Below, one piece after another: positions 52,327 through 63,545 of a stretch of 64,000 nt of DNA (within the stretch, counting starts at the first letter, position 1; each line of letters starts with the position of its first letter). The notes beneath the pieces are model-generated. The model was given only the letters and a program-made list of their open reading frames with translations, was not told the DNA's origin and made no database searches. The stretch lies in assembly GCA_902167985.1 (NCBI GenBank), contig CABHNZ010000005.1, positions 124,001 to 188,000 of the forward strand, written 5' to 3'. The DNA comes from Shinella sp. UYSO24. Its GTDB lineage: Bacteria; Pseudomonadota; Alphaproteobacteria; Rhizobiales; Rhizobiaceae. A program made the translations under genes and the position numbers.

Positions 52327-53309
52327 ATGCACAAACTTCTCTCCGCCTTCACGGCACTCGTCGTCATCGGCATGGCTGCCGGTACCGCATCGGCGGCCGA
52401 CCTCGTTCTCTACACGAGCCAGCCGAACGAGGATGCACAGGCGACGGTGGATGGCTTCAAGGCAGCCAATCCGGGCATCGACGTGCAGTGGGTGCGCGAC
52501 GGAACCCCGCAGATCATGGCGAAGCTGAATGCCGAGATCCAGGCCGGCAATCCGGTCGCCGACGTTCTCCTGATCGCCGATACCGTGACGCTGGAGCGGA
52601 TGAAGGAAGCCAAGCAGCTCCTCGCCTACACGTCGCCGGAAGCCGCCAATTATGACAAGTCGCTCTATGATGCCGATGGCTATTACTATTCGACCAAGCT
52701 GATCACCACCGGCATCATGTATACACGCAGGCCTCGATGAAGCCGGAAAGCTGGGCGGATCTCGCCAAGCCGGAAGCCAAGGGCCTCGTCACCATGCCGA
52801 GCCCGGTCGCCTCGGGTGCCGCTCTCATCCACGCCCAGACGCTTGCCGCCGTGCCGGGCCTCGGCTGGGATTACTACAAGCAGCTGAAGGCCAATGGCGC
52901 GATTGCAGCCGGCGGCAATGGCGGCGTGCTGAAGGCCGTCGCTTCCGGAGAGAAGGCTTACGGCGTCGTCGTCGATTACATGCCGATCCGCGAAAAGGCC
53001 AAGGGCGCACCGGTGGAGTTCGTCTTCCCGAAGGAAGGCGTATCGGCCGTCACCGAGCCGGTCGCTATCCTCGCCGGCACCAAGCATGCGGATGCGGCCA
53101 AGAAGTTCATCGACTACACGCTGTCGGTGAAGGGTCAGGAAGGTTTCCTGAAGCTCGGTTATATCCCGGCGCGCAACGGCATGCCTGTGCCGGCCGGCTT
53201 CCCGGCGCGCGAGACGATCAAGGTCCTGCCGCTCAACCCGGCCGAAGCGCTGAAGAATTCCGAGGCCGACGTCAAAACCTTCTCGTCGATCTTTGGCGGC
53301 AAGGGCTGA
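52327..53309 (+). CDS. ABC transporter substrate-binding protein, Fe(III)-type (frameshift near 52724)
   Basis: Periplasmic binding protein of the AfuA/FbpA group, about 327 aa after one A is restored near 52724. Signal peptide (HKLLSAFTALVVIGMAAGTA, cleavage ASA/AD). Mature part: LVLYTSQPNEDAQATVDGFK, GNPVADVLLIADTVTLERM; second frame: SPVASGAALIHAQTLAAV, GNGGVLKAVASGEKAYGVVV and SVTEPVAI-like AVTEPVAILAGTKHAD. It heads a three-gene importer operon with a permease and an ATPase. Ligand may be ferric ion or another small anion or phosphonate; iron is the family default. Confidence 0.88.
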
Positions 53310-53322
53310 TATAAGCCTCATC

Positions 53323-55015
53323 ATGTCGCGCACTTCGCATCGTGGAAACAGCCAGCCGCGCTGGCTGTTTCCTTTTGTCATCATTGTCGTGTTTCTCCTT
53401 AGCGTGCTGCCGCTCGGCCGGCTGGCGGCGACCGGTATCGCGTCTGCGTTCAAGGGCGGGGCGGCCGGGCTCCTGACCGACCCGGCGCTCTGGGATTCGG
53501 TCTATTACACGCTGACGACATCGTTTTTCGGCATGCTCGTCTCGGTCCTGCTCGGTGGCGGTTTCGCGCTGCTTCTGACGCTGTTTGATCTTCGCGCCAA
53601 AACGCTTCTCGGCTTTCTCTTCATGCTGCCGACGATGATCCCGCCGCAGGTGACGGCGCTGTCCTGGATCGGCATGACCGGCCCATCAAGCGCGCTTTTG
53701 AGGCCGTCGGCCTTGCGCCGCCGCTCGGCTCGCCGCAGCCGCTTTATTCGGTCGGCGGTATCGCGCTTCTCTATGGGGTGCAGCATGCGCCGCTCGTCTA
53801 TCTGTCGCTGCGTGCCGGGCTGCTGGCCTTGCCGCGTGATGCGGTGGAGGCGGCGCGGCTTTCCGGCGCCTCGTCCTGGCAGGTGTTGAAGGATATCATC
53901 CTGCCCCTGTCGCTGCCGGGCTTTGCCGCCGGTGCGGCCATTGCCTTCGTTTCCGGCGTGGGCAATTTCGGCATTCCGGCGATCCTCGGCATTCCGGCCT
54001 CGATCTACACGCTGCCGACGCTCATCTATTCGAAATTCGCCGCCTTCGGTCCCGGCACGTTTGCCGATGTCTCGCTTCTCTCGGGCCTGATCGCGATCAT
54101 GGCTGTCGTTGGTCTTGCGATCGAGGAGCGGGTGCTGCGCGGCCGCGATTACCGCGTCATCGGTCTTTCGGGGCAAGTGGCCGTCTTTACCCTCGGCGGC
54201 TGGCGGGGCCTGGCCGAACTCGTGCTCTGGGTCACGCTCATCATCATTCTGGCCCTGCCGCTTCTGGCGCTGATCGCAAGTTCGCTGGCACCCGCCTATG
54301 GCGTGCCGCTCTCGATGAAGACCGTGACGCTGCACGCCTATGAAGAAATCCTCTTCCGGCAGGCGATCACCCGCACGGCCTTCCTCAATTCGATCGGCCT
54401 GTCGCTCGTGACCGCGTTCGGGCTGCTCGTCCTCTCGGTACTCGTCGGCTATTTCATCGTCAGGGCGAAAAGCGGCTTGCGCCGCTGATCTCGGCGATTG
54501 CCGAAATCCCCTATGCGCTGCCGGGCGTGGTGACGGCGGTCGCCTTCATCTTGGTGTTTGCAGCGCCGATCCCGGTTCTCGGCATCAGCATATACGGGAC
54601 GATCTGGATCATCCTGATCGCCTATTTCTCGCATTTCTTCGCCGTCAGTCTCAAACCGGTGGTCAGCGCGTTCAAGCAGATGGACCCGTCGCTCGAAGAG
54701 GCGGCACGGCTTGCCGGCGCCGGTTTCATGCGGCGATTGAAGGATATCACCGTGCCGCTGGTCGGGCCGGCGGCGGGGGCATCCGTCATTCTCGTTTTCC
54801 TCATCGCCTGCAATGAGCTCACCGTCTCGGCCCTTCTCTGGTCGGCCGGGACACAGACGCTCGGCGTGGTGATCTATAATCTCGATGACAGTGGCAGCTT
54901 CAATCTGGCGTCTGCGCTTTCGGTTCTCGTCGTCCTCATGGTTCTCCTGATGATGCTTGTGCTGGAACTTTTCGCCAATCGGCTGCCGAAAGGTGTGGTG
55001 CCGTGGCGCAGCTGA
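53323..55015 (+). CDS. ABC transporter permease, FbpB/AfuB-like double module (two frameshifts)
   Basis: Inner-membrane permease with two fused transport modules, about 564 aa. Missing bases near 53702 and 54468 split it into three frames. Joined, it has about 12 membrane helices and two EAA loops, each contacting the ATPase: LPRDAVEAARLSGASSWQVL and MDPSLEEAARLAGAGFMRRL. Internal joints read MTGPSSALLKAVGLAPPLG and VRGEKRLAPLISAIAEIP when repaired. It starts 13 bp after the binding protein and overlaps the ATPase start by 13 bp. Confidence 0.9.
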
Positions 55016-56030
55016 TTTTGAACGCGATCTCCAAGAGCTTCGAGGGGACTGCTCGTGCGGCCGTCAGCGATGTGTCGATCACCGTGCGCGAGGGCGGGTT
55101 TCTGGCGCTGCTTGGCCCTTCCGGCTGCGGCAAGACGACGGTGCTGCGCATGATCGCCGGCTTCGAACAGCCGACGGACGGGCGCATCACGCTTGGCGAT
55201 ACGATCCTTGCCGGCGATGGCCGTATGGTGGCGCCCGAGCATCGCAACATGGCGATGGTGTTCCAGTCCTATGCGCTCTGGCCGCATATGAGCGTCGCCG
55301 ATAATGTCGGCTATCCCTTGAAGTCCGCGGCGTCACCGGCGAGACGCGCCGCCGCAAGGTGATGGAGGCGCTCGCGGCGGTGCGTCTCGAACCCTATGCG
55401 GATCGCAGGCCTGCCGATCTTTCCGGCGGCCAGCGGCAGCGCGTGGCGCTTGCCCGCTGCCTCGTGACAGAACCCGACGTCGTTCTCCTCGACGAGCCGC
55501 TCGCCAATCTCGATCGGCATCTGCGGCAGGAGATGGAAGAGACGTTTCGCGAGTTTCACGCCCGCTCGGGCGCGACGATGATCTATGTCACCCACGACCA
55601 GGCGGAGGCCATGGCGCTGGCGACGGATGTCGCCGTGATGTCGGAAGGCAAGCTCCTGCAGGTTGCGACGCCGGAGGAGATCTATGCGCGGCCGGAGGGG
55701 CGGCTGGTCGGCGGGCTCGTCGGGCAGGGCGCCATCCTGTCGCTCAAGTCCCCCTATGGTGACAGGCGCAGTCTCGACTGGATCGCCACGCAGGCGATGC
55801 TGCTTGATCTCGGGCCGGGCGTCGATGCGGATATTCTGGTGCGGCCGCAGGATGTGGAGCTTGCACCGGAAGGCTTTGCCGTGACCGTCGTCAGCATTCT
55901 CTTCGAGGGCGAGCGTTATGCGCTGAAACTGGCTCTGCCGGACGGGCAGGTGCTGAAGGCCTATTCGCGTCAACCGGCCAATGTGGGTGAAGAGGTGCGG
56001 GTGGTCATCCGATCGGGCTGGCGGCTGTAG
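55003..56030 (+). CDS. ABC transporter ATP-binding protein, FbpC/PotA-like (frameshift near 55323)
   Basis: ATPase of the importer, about 342 aa after one G is restored near 55323. Walker A LLGPSGCGKTTVLRMIAGFE; Q-loop MVFQSYALWPHMSVADNVGY; signature ADLSGGQRQRVALARCLV; Walker B PDVVLLDEPLANLDRHLR; H-loop YVTHDQAEAMALAT. A C-terminal TOBE-like regulatory domain begins at about residue 245 (VRPQDVELAPEGFAV). The GTG start overlaps the permease end by 13 bp, which couples the two. Confidence 0.92.
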
Positions 56031-56117
56031 TCACGCCCGATCCTGCCCGCTATGGTGCCGGGGGCTTTACGGCCTCACTGTCTCAAGGCTTCATTCGAAA
56101 ACGGGTAACGTCATTTC

Positions 56118-57222
56118 ATGAGCTTGCGCCTCGGCACCTTCAATATCGAAAACCTGATGACGCGGTTCGATTTCTCAGGCTTCCGCAACCAGCTGCGCAA
56201 GGACAGGGTTCTGGCGCTCTATGACGTCAAGGATCCTAAGGTCTACGAGCAGCTGGAACAGGCGCGCCTGATCGCCGAGACCGACGATACGCGGCAGCTT
56301 TCGGCGCTTGCGATTGCCGATGCGGATGCCGACATTTATGCCTGCAGGAAGTCGACAATATGCCGGCGCTGCAGGCCTTCGAATATGGCTATCTCTACCG
56401 CATGGTCGGCAATGGCTATCGGCAGAAATTCCTGATCGAGGGCAATGACCGGCGCGGTATCGACGTTGCCGTCCTGATGCGCGAGCAGACGATATCGGGC
56501 GAGAAGATCGAGGTGGTCGATGTGCGCAGCAATGCCATGCTGACCTATGCCGATCTCGATCTCTTCAACGACGATCTGGCAAAGAGCTTTCAGCCGCATG
56601 ACCGGATCTTCAAGCGCGATTGCCTCGAGCTGGACCTGATGATCGGCGGGCGGCCGCTCTCGCTTTATGTGGTGCATTTCAAATCGATGGGCAGCGGCCG
56701 CGAGGAGGCCGAAGGGCGCACCGGCACGATGGCTGTGAGGCGCGCCGAGGCGATGGCTGTGAGGCGGATCATAGAGCGGCGCTTCGGCACCGACGGGGCG
56801 GCCTCGGCCAGTTTCGCCATTTGCGGCGACATGAACGATTATCAGGAGAAGGTGCAGGTGATCGGCACACGGCGCACCGGCTACCGTTTCGAGCCGCGGC
56901 GCGAAGAAATGAGTGCGCTCGACGTGTTCAGCCATGACGGGTTTGCCGTCAATCCGATGGCGCGGCGCGACGAGATGGACCGCTGGACACTCTATCATGC
57001 GCGCGGGCCGGAAGAGCAGCATCTCTGCCAGCTCGACTATATCTGGCTGTCTCCCGCCCTTGCTTCGCGCAACGCATCGGCCGTGCCGGAAATCGTCCGC
57101 GGCGGCAGCCGTTCCGCACCATCTTCCCGCCGGGGCAGGAGCCGGACCGGTTTCCGCGCATCGGCTGGGACCGGCCGAAGGCGTCCGATCATTGCCCCGT
57201 CGTAATGGAGATCGATATCTGA
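56118..57222 (+). CDS. Endonuclease/exonuclease/phosphatase family protein (two frameshifts)
   Basis: EEP-fold metal-dependent hydrolase, about 368 aa after restoring bases near 56342 and 57107. Motifs in order: LRLGTFNIENLM (Asn), DADIYALQEVDNMPAL (catalytic Glu, at the first joint), IDVAVLMRE, YVVHFKSMG, FAICGDMNDY (Asp-x-Asn), LCQLDYIWLSPAL and the final SDHCPVVMEIDI (Asp-His), which appears only in the repaired third frame. No signal peptide, so probably cytoplasmic. It could act on nucleic acids or on phospholipid-like substrates. It overlaps the NUDIX gene by one base (TGATG). Confidence 0.85.
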
Positions 57223-58002
57223 TGGCTGACGGCATGGAAGATTTGAGGCCCGCGCGCGTATCCATGACAATATGGCCGACTGGCCGGCGGAGAAGACCGT
57301 CTTCCCGCTGAAGCGCGTGGAAATGCGTGTGCTTGCGGGTGTTCACCCGTTGGTGACACGGCAAGGTGAGGAAATTGCACGGAACTGGGCCAACGAGGTT
57401 GCCGCCAATCCGTCGCTCTGGGATGGCGAGATGCTGTTTCAGGACCGGATCTCGATCACATCCGAAGGGCTCATTTCCGAGGCTTATATCGCGCCGTTTT
57501 CCGCCTTCATGTGGTGGCGGCGGCAGGAGGATCGGCGCGAGGGGCGGCATATTTTTGCTATCCGGTTCTGGAAAGCTCCGACGGCGCGCTGGTGGCGATC
57601 CGCATGGGCGCGCATACGGCCAATCCGGGGCAGGTCTATTTCGCCTCCGGCTCCTTCGAGCAGATGGATGTGGCGGGCGGGCTCTGCGATATCGAGGGCA
57701 ATATGCGCCGGGAAGTGCGCGAGGAGACCGGGCTCGATCTTGGCGATGCCTTTTCTTCAGGAGGCTTTTATGCCACCCAGTTCCGCTCGGTCGTGTCGCT
57801 CATCAAGCTCTACCGGTTCGATATGACGGCCGACGCGATGGTGGCACAGATCGAGAAGAACATGCCGCATGTCGAGGACAAGGAAATTGCCGGTGTCGTC
57901 GCGATCCGTTCGGCGGATCCGCATGCGGAACGCTACAACATTTCCATGCTGCCGGTGCTTGATTGGTATTTTAGTGTTGGCTCAACGATATCGCGGCGAT
58001 AG
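57222..58002 (+). CDS. NUDIX hydrolase (two frameshifts)
   Basis: About 260 aa after restoring bases near 57246 and 57557. The N-terminus ADGMEDFEARARIHDNMADW and RVEMRVLAGVHPLVTRQGEE belong to a longer NUDIX form. The core has ALVAIRMGAHTANPGQVYFA, then a Nudix box across GSFEQMDVAGGLCDIEGNM, RREVREETGLDLGD (REVxEETG). It hydrolyses a nucleoside diphosphate linked to another moiety; the target is unknown. It starts within the stop codon of the EEP gene and lies 74 bp before the PhzF-like gene, so these three may be co-transcribed. Confidence 0.87.
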
Positions 58003-58076
58003 CGGGTTGCGCTCCAAGGTTCGCTGGGGCAGTTTGACCGCGTCATCACGAGGAAGATGGGACGAGGAAGAGCAAA

Positions 58077-58990
58077 GTGGCGCGACGCTACCGCATCTAT
58101 GATGTTTTCACCGACAAGAAGCTTGCCGGAAATCCATTGGCAGTCGTTCTCGATGGCGACGATCTCGATACGGACAGGATGCAGGCGATTGCCCGCGAGA
58201 TGAACCTTTCCGAGACCGTCTTCGTGCAGACCTCCGAACAGCCCGCACATGCGGCGCGGTTGCGGATATTCACCCCCGGTCGCGAACTGCCGTTTGCCGG
58301 CCATCCGACGGTCGGCACGGCCGTGGCGCTGGCCGAGCTTGATCAGGGCGAGGGGGCGGATGTCGATCTGGTGCGGGTACTCGAAGAAAGCGTCGGCCCG
58401 GTGCGCTGTGCCATCCGTCTGCGGCCGGGCGAGGCGGGCTTTGCCGAATTCGACCTGCCGAAGCGGCCCTGGCGGATCGACCTGCCGCTCGAGCGGGAGA
58501 AGCTTGCCGATGCCTTCAGCCTCAAGGTGACGGATATCGGCTTTGAGAACCATGTGGCTTCGATCTGGAGCGCCGGCGTTGCCTTTCTGATGGTGCCGGT
58601 GCGCAATCTGGCGGCCGTGCAGTCGCTCGAATTCGATCCGATGATCTGGGAAAAGTCGGTGCCCTTCGTCGAGGGCGCGCTTGCCTCGGCTTACGTCTAT
58701 TGCCGGGGCGGCCAGCATCATCAGGCAAATTCCATGCGCGGATGTTTTCGCCCGACATGGGCATTGCCGAAGACCCGGCAACGGGCGGCGCGGTTGCGGC
58801 CCTTGCCGGCGCCATCCGCCATTTCGATGCGCTGCCGGATGGCCATCATCCGATGATGATCGAACAGGGTATCGAGATGGGCAGGCCCTCCTACATTCAT
58901 CTCCATATGGAGGTGAAGGACGGTGCAATCGGCCGGGCACGGATCGGCGGGCAGGCGGTCAAGGTCGCAGAAGGGGTGATGGACCTCTGA
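58077..58990 (+). CDS. PhzF-family isomerase/epimerase-like protein (frameshift near 58728)
   Basis: 304 aa after one A is restored near 58728, the normal family length. The two-fold PhzF fold shows RYRIYDVFTDKKLAGNPLAV, the catalytic Glu in EMNLSETVFVQ, RIFTPGRELPFAGHPTVGTA and, in the second frame, FSPDMGIAEDPATGGAVAAL. Family members include PhzF of phenazine synthesis and many proteins without a known substrate; there are no phenazine genes here. GTG start at 58077. Confidence 0.9.
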
Positions 58991-59227
58991 TTGCAGCCTC
59001 TTCGGCCTGCTACCGGATTTCCATCGCCCAGAGTTGAAGGGCTTTGGGAAGCTCAACCGGAAACCATGGTTTTCCCGATAAAAGGCAGCTGGTAACGGCC
59101 GCGTGATTTGCCGGTCGCGGCGCTCGCTGGTTATCAAACTGCCGCCAAACGGCTCGCGCAAGCTTGCCGGTGTCCTATCGTTGGACACGATCACGGATAC
59201 ACGTTGGGACACACGGTACGGGATGCG

Positions 59228-61068
59228 ATGAAGAACGGTACGAAGAGACAAAACCCCTTCGGTCACATTCATTTTCGCGATCAGGTCGTTCCCTTCAGGC
59301 TTTCCACCCATGCGAGACTGCTCGCGGCTCTGCCGATCATGGCGGTTGCTGCCGGGTCGATGGGCTGGGCCGTTCTTCACTACCGCCGGGTGCCGGCACC
59401 GATCATCGAGGCGGCCGTTGCGCCGCGCGTCTTCGTGCCCGGCCATACGACGCCGAAACAATCGCGTCTGTCGGTGCCGATCGCCAAGACATCCGAACTG
59501 CCGCGCGTCGACATGATAGAGGCGCGCATGGACGGCTCCTATGACGAGGCTTCCTATTTCGCAGCCGATATCGATCTGTCGCCGGATATTCCATGGCCGG
59601 AGAAACGGCCCGGCGTCGGTCTGGTACAGGAAGGTGTGCCGGGCCAGACAGGCGACGCGACGGCCTATGGCGCTTCGCCAGACGAGCGCAAGCGGCCGGG
59701 AAGCGGTTTGAAGGATACGGCCGAGGCGCAGGACGCGTTTGCCGCGGTTCTGAAGGATATCAGGCCGCAGCGCACGAGCCGTCTTATCAGCCTGCGCACG
59801 GCCTATGCGGAAGCGGCAGGCGGCGAGGTGCGCGGCCAGCCGATCAATGTCAGTACCGCGATGCGTCAGGACGCCGCGCCGATCTCGCATGTCTCCATGG
59901 TGCCGCGCGAGACCACGCCGCTTCGCGGCGTACTGGACGGGCTCAATATTATCGAGGCCGATCGGGATGCGCTTCTGAGAGCCATCCGATCGCCGGATCT
60001 GAAGCCCGGCGACAAGTTCGACGTCATTCTGACCCCCGTCGAAGGCGGCGGGCGGCAGGTGGCGATGGTCAGGCTGCGCAAGGCACGCGGCGAGGACCTG
60101 ATCCTTGCCCGCGTCGAGGATCAGGGTTTCAAGCGCATCAACCAGTCCGCCCTCTATGACCGGCTGGTCGACGAGGCGCTGGCGCAGATGCAGAGCCGGC
60201 CGCCGGGCGATGGCGATGCCGCGGACGCGTCGGATGATGCGGCCGACGAGGACGCCCGCGACCTGAAGGCTGCACGGGCGGCTTCGCCCAGGCTTTCCGA
60301 CAAGCTTCTCGCTGCCCAGGTGCCGGCCGATATCATCCGTCAGGTGACGGAGCTTGCGACCAAGAACAAGATCAGCATCGACAGTGATCAGGATCTCAAC
60401 GAAAGGTCCGGCTGGTGTTTCGCCAGCAGGACGGCAAGCGCGAACTCGTCTCCGTGACGTTCCGCACGGCCGATGGCGAGAAGCGCTTCTATCGCTATCA
60501 GCGTGATGCGAGGGCGCCGGCCGAGTTTTTCGACGAACAGGGGCATTCCGTCTCGAAATTCCTGCTGGCCAAGCCGGTGCCGGCCGGCCGGCTCGGCGAC
60601 GGCTTTGCCTGGCGCATCCATCCGATCCTGAAAGTGCGCAAGCACCATAACGGCGTCGACTATGCGGCACCCTTCGATTCACCCATCCTTGCGGCCGGCG
60701 ACGGCACGGTGGTGCTCGTCTCCTGGCAGCCGGGCTACGGACGCTATGTGCGGGTGAAGCATGACCAGGGCTATTTCACCACCTATGCGCATATCGACAA
60801 AGCGGCGAAGGGCATCTCGGTCGGCACGCGGGTGCATCAGGGCGAGGTGATCGCCTATGTCGGCTCGACCGGACTGTCGACGGGGCCGCATCTCTATTAC
60901 GAGCTGCGCCGCAACAACCAGTATTTCGATCCGACGACGGCCAATCTGCCTGCCGGTTCTATTCTCACCGGCGACCAGCTGGCGAAATTCAAGAGCATTG
61001 CCGGCCATTTCGATGCGATCGGCCGGATGATCGGCGGCCTCGTCAAACGGGTTGCCGGGGACGGCTGA
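59228..61068 (+). CDS. M23-type envelope peptidase or pseudo-peptidase (frameshift near 60402)
   Basis: About 613 aa once one A is restored near 60402. A single membrane anchor (about residues 31-52, ARLLAALPIMAVAAGSMGWA) is followed by a periplasmic region with an OapA/LysM-like segment and a C-terminal LytM domain: WRIHPILKVRKHHNGVDYAA (H-x3-D), AGDGTVVLVSWQPGYGRYV and STGPHLYYELRRNN. In active M23 enzymes the last motif is H-x-H; here the second His is Tyr. It may therefore be a regulator of another cell-wall hydrolase. The ATG at 59228 precedes the anchor. Transcribed alone. Confidence 0.88.
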
Positions 61069-61309
61069 GCCTGCCTGCGGGCAAGGCGGGTCGTGCGGGC
61101 TCTTCTGCTGCTTCAATCATCGCGTAATGGCGCAAAGCGCTCAAAAACTGCCGCTATCCGTGGTGGTGCGAAACCATGGCGCGCATTTCTAACCAATTGA
61201 AATTGATCGAATAAGCGGTTTTCCGCCGGATCTTCTGTGGAAATGTCTGGCGGTTTTGCCGATGGGTCGGAAGTTTTTCGTGCAATGCGAAGAAAATTCA
61301 AAATGCCGC

Positions 61310-61338
61310 TAGACAAGCCGAAACTTCCCCTTTATACG
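61310..61338 (+). promoter_or_regulatory. Promoter of the tRNA-Lys gene
   Basis: TAGACA and TATACG boxes are separated by 17 bases, 46 bp upstream of the mature tRNA. Confidence 0.65.
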
Positions 61339-61383
61339 CCCTCTCACACCGGAGGCGGACAAGCCAACAGCCACCGGGCGGAT

Positions 61384-61459
<76 letters not shown>

Positions 61460-61741
61460 AGTCTTCTTCCATAGAGAACGATCCTGGTGACAGGAGAATG
61501 ACAGTCTGGTGACTGTACGCCAATCGGCGGCGGATTTCTTTCGACGTCAAGTGTCTTTCCGGCGGTGTCTGGATACCCGCTTTATCAGGAGCGATGCGGT
61601 TCTGATTCGCTCACGCAATCGTTAGTAAATCCATAGGCTTGTTTTTTCTTATCCGTGGGAACCGAGGCCTATCTGGTGCATTGTCAGGTCGTCCAGCGAA
61701 GGCCGATCGAGGCTTTCGGATTGCCTGCCGGAGTATGTCTC

Positions 61742-62364
61742 GTGAAATCCGCCCTGAAAGCCGTTGCCGGCCTTGCCGCAAGTGTTTCCGCCGCGGTTGT
61801 TCTGGTTGCCGTCGGGTTCGGTGTCGCCTCCGTTGCCTTTACCGATCCGGCCCGCACAAGTTCGCCCATCTCGATGCACCCTTGTGGACGTCGACGCCGG
61901 AAGTCGTCGATGTGGCGGCGCAGCATTACGAGCGGCTGCCGGCGCTGGTCGGTGAAGTGGATGTGCCGGCCTCCGGCCTGCCGGACGATACGATGGTGGC
62001 CGGCAAGATCATTCGCCCGGATGGAGCGCCTGATGCCTCTGCTGTGTCCGATGGGGCTGCGGCGAGCGCACAGGCATCGTCTGAGCCTGCCATGCAGCAG
62101 ACGGCAGATGCCGGTGATATTGCGGGCGCCGGGGCAGGGAACGGGCAGGGCGTTGCAGGTTCGGCCACGTCGTCTGCCACATCTGCCGCGTCGCTGGCCA
62201 TGCCGGCATCCTTTTCGCGCGCGACCTCTGCCAGCAACGCTACCGACGCTTCGGATCATGACGGCTGGTGTGCTGCGCGCTATCGCTCCTGGCGGTCTGA
62301 CGACAATACCTACCAGCCTTTCGATGGCGGACCACGCAAGGCCTGCGTCTCGCCCTATGGCTGA
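61742..62364 (+). CDS. BA14K-like exported protein (frameshift near 61852)
   Basis: About 207 aa after one G is restored near 61852. GTG start, then a signal peptide or anchor ([20 protein letters not shown]). After the joint ([11 protein letters not shown]) comes a long Ala/Ser/Gly-rich, disordered middle. The C-terminus [29 protein letters not shown] matches the BA14K motif of Brucella and rhizobial envelope proteins. Unusually the motif sits at the end of a long low-complexity spacer. Function unknown. Confidence 0.75.
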
Positions 62365-62400
62365 TCGCTGCCGCCTGTCGTGGCGGCAAGCCCTTTTTAC

Positions 62401-63350
62401 TTAACCAGTCTTGCGGAACTTTTCCGGGGCTTTGGCCTCGGGCATTTCATTGTTCTTCAGATCCTGCACGAGCTTGGCAAGCCAGTCGACGAAGACGCGC
62501 ACCTTGTTGCTCAGGTGGCGGGTCTGCGGGTAGACGATATAGAGCGGGATCGGTTCGGAGACCCAGTCAGGCAATATCTCGACGAGGTCGCCCTTTTCCA
62601 GCGCCTCCTTGACCATGAAACGCGGGCATTGTGCCACGCCCATGCCGGTGATTGCCGCATTGACGTAGGAGCGCGCGTCATTGACCGAAACGACGTAATT
62701 GGGCGTGACTTCGATCGTCTCGTCGCCACGGGTGAAATCCATCGTGTAGACCTTGCCGGACTGCGCATGCAGGTAGCCCACCGACATGTGCGTGTCTTCG
62801 AGATCGCGGGGATGTTTCGGCGCGCCGAACTTGCCGATGTAGAAGGGTGCGGCAAATGTGTGCATCTTCATCTCGCCCACCTTGCGGGCGATCAGCGACT
62901 GGTCCTTCGGCGTGCCGCCGCGCAGCGCGCAGTCGACGTTTTCAGCGATATAGTCCACCAGCCGGTCGCCCACGCCGATATCGAGCTTGATCTGCGGATA
63001 GCGCTGGTAAAAATCGCAGAGTGCCGGGATGACGAGAAGATCGGCGAAGGCGCCGGCCATCTCGACACGCAGGCGCCGGAGGGCTGCGTGTGCGAATTCG
63101 ACAGGCTGCCGTCGAGTTCCTCCAGTTCCTGCAGGATCTGCGTCGCCCGCTCGTAATAGAGCGCGCCGTCGGTCGTTACCATGACGCGACGGGTGGTGCG
63201 GTTGAGGAGCGTCGTCTTCAGATGCCCTTCGAGCGCCTGGACCATGTTGGTCACGGTCGTCTTCGGCATGTTGAGCGTCGTGGCGGCGCGGGTGAAATTG
63301 CCCGTCTCGACCACGCGGACGAAAACCCGCATTGCTGAAAGCTGGTCCAT
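62401..63350 (-). CDS. LysR-family transcriptional regulator (frameshift near 63080)
   Basis: About 316 aa after one C is restored near 63080. N-terminal winged helix: MDQLSAMRVFVRVVETGNFT, AATTLNMPKTTVTNMVQALE, LLNRTTRRVMVTTDGALYYE. The effector domain follows in the other frame: MAGAFADLLVIPALCDFYQR, DCALRGGTPKDQSLIARKVG. Typical of the large CrgA-like LysR group. It ends 36 bp from the convergent BA14K gene and is divergent from the alpha/beta-hydrolase-like gene, its probable target. Confidence 0.92.
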
Positions 63351-63545
63351 GCTATGGCACCCTTCGCATCATTCGTGTTGCATGATTTATGCTGCGATGC
63401 GGGATTGTCCGTAAATTTGGAATAGTGATGCCCGCAACCGTCAGCTTGTATCATCTGGCGAGGATAATAATATCACGATGCAGGTTGACCGCAAGGTCGA
63501 CGTGTCACAGCGTTCCCTATCAGGGGTTCGCGAGAGGATTTTTCA

